From JBFKUL01 sp041635755 (GTDB taxonomy: Bacteria; Pseudomonadota; Gammaproteobacteria; Burkholderiales; SG8-39): a stretch of DNA of 11,227 bases. Location of the stretch: the NCBI GenBank assembly GCA_041635755.1, contig JBFKUL010000078.1, positions 1 through 11,227 of the forward strand. The letters run 5' to 3'. The translations under genes were made by a program, and so were the position numbers. Every line of letters begins with the position of its first letter. The stretch's first letter is position 1. This document shows positions 9,132 to 11,227 of the stretch, in pieces. The notes beneath the pieces are model-generated. The model was not told the origin of the DNA and did not search any database. It saw nothing but the letters and a program-made list of their open reading frames with translations.

Positions 9132-10121
9132 ATGCTGGCCGCACAACTTTCCGCCTTCGGTCAACCCGACAAGGTGATCGAGCTCGTCGATCTGCCCGAC
9201 CCCGGCGAGCCGGGACCGGGCGAAGTGCTGGTCGCCACCGAGTTCGTGCCGATAAATCCGGCCGATCTGCTCAATCTCGAGGGGCTCTACGGCGCCACGC
9301 CACCGAAGCTGCCGCTCACGCCCGGTGCCGAAGGCGTCGGGCGCATCACCAAGGTGGGCGCGGGCGTCAGCCACGTGAAGCCCGGCGATCGCGTCATCGT
9401 GCCGGCGATCGGCACCTGGCGTTCGCTCACCAAGGCTCCGGCGAAAAGCGTGTTCGCGCTGCCCACGGGCGTCGATCCGCGCCAGCTCGCGATGCTGCGC
9501 GTCAATCCGCCGACCGCGTACCTGATGCTGCACGAGATCGTGCCGCCGCAAGCCGGCCACTGGGTCATCCAGAACGCCGCCAATTCGGGGGTCGGTCATT
9601 GCCTGATCCGCCTGGCGCGCAAAGCGGGCGTGAAAACCGTGAACGTGGTGCGGCGCGAAGCACTGATCGCGCCGATGCAAGCCTACGGCGCCGACGTGGT
9701 GCTGGTCGACGGTCTGGACCTGGATACGCGGGTACGCGCCGCGATCGGCGAGGGCAAGCTCGAGCTCGCGATCGACGCGGTCGGCGGCGCCGCCACGCTG
9801 CGCCTCGGACGCTGCGTGGCCGACGGCGGCACGGTGGTCAACTATGGGCTGCTCAGCGGCGAGCCCTGCAAGCTCGATGCGCGCGAGCTCGTGTTTCGCG
9901 ACGTGCGCCTGCGCGGCTTCTGGCTGCGGCGCTGGTTCATGGAAACGCCGCCCGAGCAGATCGCCGCGCGCTACCGCGAGCTCGCGGGGCTGCTCGCCGA
10001 CGGCACGCTCGCGGTCGAAGTGGAGGCGGTCTACCCGGTGCGCAAGATCAAGGAAGCGCTGGCGCACGCCGCGCGTCCGGGGCGCTCCGGCAAGATCCTG
10101 ATCTCCTTCGAAGACGCGTAA
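9132..10121 (+). CDS. Zinc-free MDR oxidoreductase, enoyl reductase (MECR/ETR)-like
   Basis: The 329-residue protein is a medium-chain dehydrogenase/reductase without the zinc-binding residues of alcohol dehydrogenases. The GroES-like N-terminal domain holds VPINPADLLNLEGLYG (39-54) and LTPGAEGVGRITKVGAGV (62-79). The Rossmann domain holds VIQNAANSGVGHCLIRLA (145-162) and NVVRRE (171-176), a sequence style close to mitochondrial trans-2-enoyl-CoA reductase (MECR/ETR1). Tyr53 in the GLYG segment corresponds to the catalytic tyrosine position of that group, as far as memory allows. RR at 174-175 fits NADPH phosphate binding. A role in reducing an activated double bond or a quinone is likely; the substrate is unknown. 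The ATG at 9132 has AGGAG 8 bases upstream. The longer frame starting at 9054 would read through the preceding fragment and this ribosome binding site. Homologues are often annotated zinc-dependent alcohol dehydrogenase family protein, which misleads here. Confidence 0.93.
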   Translation: MLAAQLSAFGQPDKVIELVDLPDPGEPGPGEVLVATEFVPINPADLLNLEGLYGATPPKLPLTPGAEGVGRITKVGAGVSHVKPGDRVIVPAIGTWRSLTKAPAKSVFALPTGVDPRQLAMLRVNPPTAYLMLHEIVPPQAGHWVIQNAANSGVGHCLIRLARKAGVKTVNVVRREALIAPMQAYGADVVLVDGLDLDTRVRAAIGEGKLELAIDAVGGAATLRLGRCVADGGTVVNYGLLSGEPCKLDARELVFRDVRLRGFWLRRWFMETPPEQIAARYRELAGLLADGTLAVEVEAVYPVRKIKEALAHAARPGRSGKILISFEDA

Positions 10122-10125
10122 TTCG

Positions 10126-10153
10126 CCGCTGGGCGACTTTGTTCGCCCGGCGG
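10126..10153. terminator. Hairpin terminator between convergent genes
   Basis: CCGCTGGGCGA (10126-10136) pairs with TCGCCCGGCGG (10143-10153) over 11 positions with one G-U pair and a 6-base loop. It starts 4 bases after the stop of the MDR gene and ends 7 bases before the stop of the minus-strand membrane-protein gene, the classical place for a bidirectional terminator. T-tracts are weak on both sides, so efficiency is uncertain. Confidence 0.7.
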
Positions 10154-10160
10154 TTCCAAG

Positions 10161-10457
10161 CTACCGGGAGCGCCTGGAGGCGTGCACGACCAGACCCGCC
10201 GCGCATAGCAGGAGCCCGAGCGTGCCTGCGACGTCGACCGTCGCGATCTGGTTGCGCCATTCCTCGTCGAAGAAGCGCCCGACGTAAGGTCGCAGCGTGA
10301 ACACGCCGTAGAGCTGCGCGCCGAGAAAGAGCACGGCACCGGCCACGATACACAGCGCGCCGAACCGGGGGGCCGATCCCCGCAGCAGCAACATACCGCC
10401 AAGCAGAAAGATCAGCGCCACAACCGGCCCGATCACCAATCCCAAGTTGTCAATCAT
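10161..10457 (-). CDS. Small hypothetical membrane protein with three predicted helices
   Basis: The 98-residue product is strongly hydrophobic, with likely membrane segments at about 6-25 (GLVIGPVVALIFLLGGMLLL), 31-52 and 74-92. A loop of charged and aromatic residues (RPYVGRFFDEEWRN, about 56-69) lies between helices two and three, and a basic tail, HASRRSR, follows helix three, which favours a cytoplasmic C-terminus. I do not recognise the family and assign no function. The gene is credible. An AGGAG ribosome binding site lies 5 bases before the ATG at 10457, the length and helix pattern are protein-like, and it is bounded by a hairpin terminator. It lies 93 bases after the aldolase-family gene on the same strand and may be co-transcribed. 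Confidence 0.75.
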   Translation of the reverse strand: MIDNLGLVIGPVVALIFLLGGMLLLRGSAPRFGALCIVAGAVLFLGAQLYGVFTLRPYVGRFFDEEWRNQIATVDVAGTLGLLLCAAGLVVHASRRSR

Positions 10458-10476
10458 GGTCGCTCCTGTCGCGAGG

Positions 10477-10494
10477 CGGGCGCCGTTGCGCCCG
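10477..10494 (-). other. Short GC-rich hairpin between the aldolase-family and membrane-protein genes
   Basis: CGGGCGC and GCGCCCG form a perfect 7-base stem with a CGTT loop. It lies between the aldolase-family stop at 10551 and the start at 10457, about 11 bases upstream of the membrane-protein ribosome binding site. No T-run follows. It may reduce read-through or simply reflect GC-rich sequence. Confidence 0.35.
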
Positions 10495-10550
10495 GCGGTG
10501 CAAGGTTACTCCCATCCGGATAAACGTTGCCGCGAGCGCCCCGGCCATCG

Positions 10551-11227
10551 TCAGGCGACTTTTTTCGGGCGGGCGCCTTCTGCGAGCAGGCCCGCGGCGA
10601 GCAGCGCCTGGCGGATGCGCTCGATCTCGGCGCTGGGCAGCTTCACCAGCGGCGGGCGCACCACCGCGCGCGGCAGCTTGCCAAGCAGCACCAGCGCCTC
10701 CTTCATGCGGTTGTGCATGTCGACCCAGGGTTCGCTGTAGAAGACCTCCGCGGTCGGCCAGACGCGGTCGTTCAGCTGCTGCGCCCGGGCGAGGTCCTTT
10801 GCCTGCACCGCGCGCCAGAGCTGCGCCTGCAGATCGGCGATCACCGAGCCGCTGCCCGAGAGCAGCCCGTTGCAGCCGAGCGCGAGCGAGCTCATCAGCC
10901 AGGCGCTGTGCGTGGTGAGCACGTTCACCGCGGGTTTGCGCGATTGCAGCACGCGGATCTGGCGCTCGTGCAGCTGCGGATTCGCGCTCCAGTCCTTGAT
11001 GGCGCGCACGGCAGGAACCGCTTCGATGATCCTGAGCAGCGTGGTGAGCGGATAACCCTGACCGCCCGCGAGGGGATACTGGAAAATGATCAGCGGCAGG
11101 TCGCTCGCGTCCGCGATGCGCCGAAAATGCTCGACCGCCATCTCCGGGCGCTGACCGAAGGTGAAGATGCCCGAGGGAAAGACCAGGAGCGCCGAGGCGC
11201 CCTCGTCCTGCGCCAGCTTCGCCAGGC
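10551..11227 (-). CDS. Dihydrodipicolinate synthase/N-acetylneuraminate lyase-family protein, N-terminus cut by window edge
   Basis: The frame stays open to the right edge beyond the ATG at 11141, which is internal. About 224 residues are visible, and roughly 80 N-terminal residues of a usual 300-residue protein are missing. The (beta/alpha)8 aldolase family is shown by GASALLVFPSGIFTFG, LPLIIFQYP, VRAIKDWS and the later GCNGLLSGSGSVIADL. The lysine of AIKDWS (codon at 10995-10997) is the expected Schiff-base residue. At the place of the catalytic tyrosine in the usual YNVP-type motif this protein has phenylalanine (FQYP, with a tyrosine two residues later), so the chemistry may differ from DapA. 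Class I aldolase, lyase or dehydratase action on a 2-oxo acid is expected. The C-terminus ends in a basic RPKKVA tail. The lysine-pathway role of DapA is unlikely given the motif, but the upstream context lies outside the window. Confidence 0.88.
   Translation of the reverse strand, partial: LAKLAQDEGASALLVFPSGIFTFGQRPEMAVEHFRRIADASDLPLIIFQYPLAGGQGYPLTTLLRIIEAVPAVRAIKDWSANPQLHERQIRVLQSRKPAVNVLTTHSAWLMSSLALGCNGLLSGSGSVIADLQAQLWRAVQAKDLARAQQLNDRVWPTAEVFYSEPWVDMHNRMKEALVLLGKLPRAVVRPPLVKLPSAEIERIRQALLAAGLLAEGARPKKVA

Overview
This window is high-GC bacterial DNA, roughly two thirds G+C by eye. Its gene families point to a proteobacterium, most likely a beta-proteobacterium: a TRAP transporter cluster with a divergent LacI-type regulator, several short-chain dehydrogenases, a PhoX-like phosphatase and a DapA-like aldolase. 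That placement is an inference from gene content; there is no rRNA or other marker gene here. The coding layout is dense. The long antisense open frames are by-products of the base composition.

Left half, all on the minus strand and so read from right to left: a promoter near 7010 drives a likely catabolic operon. It encodes a secreted TRAP substrate-binding protein (5747-6865), a small permease subunit (5039-5644), a large permease subunit (3723-5042), a histidinol-dehydrogenase-like enzyme (2407-3720), a short-chain dehydrogenase (1635-2402) and, after a gap of 144 bases, a GalT-like nucleotidyltransferase (498-1490). The permease genes and the two dehydrogenase genes overlap or nearly touch. 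A strong hairpin lies between the binding-protein gene and the permease genes. Beyond this lies the start of a PhoX/DUF839-type phosphatase that runs off the left edge.

Centre: the 206-base divergent region (6866-7071) holds a near-perfect 22-base palindrome directly downstream of the predicted minus-strand -10 box, and a shorter related site just upstream of the lacI-type gene. This fits a repressor that controls the TRAP operon and perhaps itself.

Right half: on the plus strand come the LacI-type regulator (7072-8094), a second short-chain dehydrogenase (8170-8937), a short frame that looks like the C-terminal tail of a lost quinone oxidoreductase (8948-9118), and an intact zinc-free MDR/enoyl reductase-like protein (9132-10121). 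A convergent hairpin terminator separates these from a minus-strand pair: a DapA/N-acetylneuraminate-lyase-family protein cut by the right edge, and a small three-helix membrane protein.

Working model (inference): an external carboxylate, sugar acid or sulfonate-type substrate is imported by the TRAP system and oxidised by the histidinol-dehydrogenase-like enzyme together with one or both short-chain dehydrogenases, under LacI-type control. The combination recalls dihydroxypropanesulfonate (HpsN-type) catabolic clusters, but no sulfonate-cleaving enzyme is present, so the substrate is unresolved. I found no CRISPR array, tRNA, rRNA, insertion sequence or phage gene.
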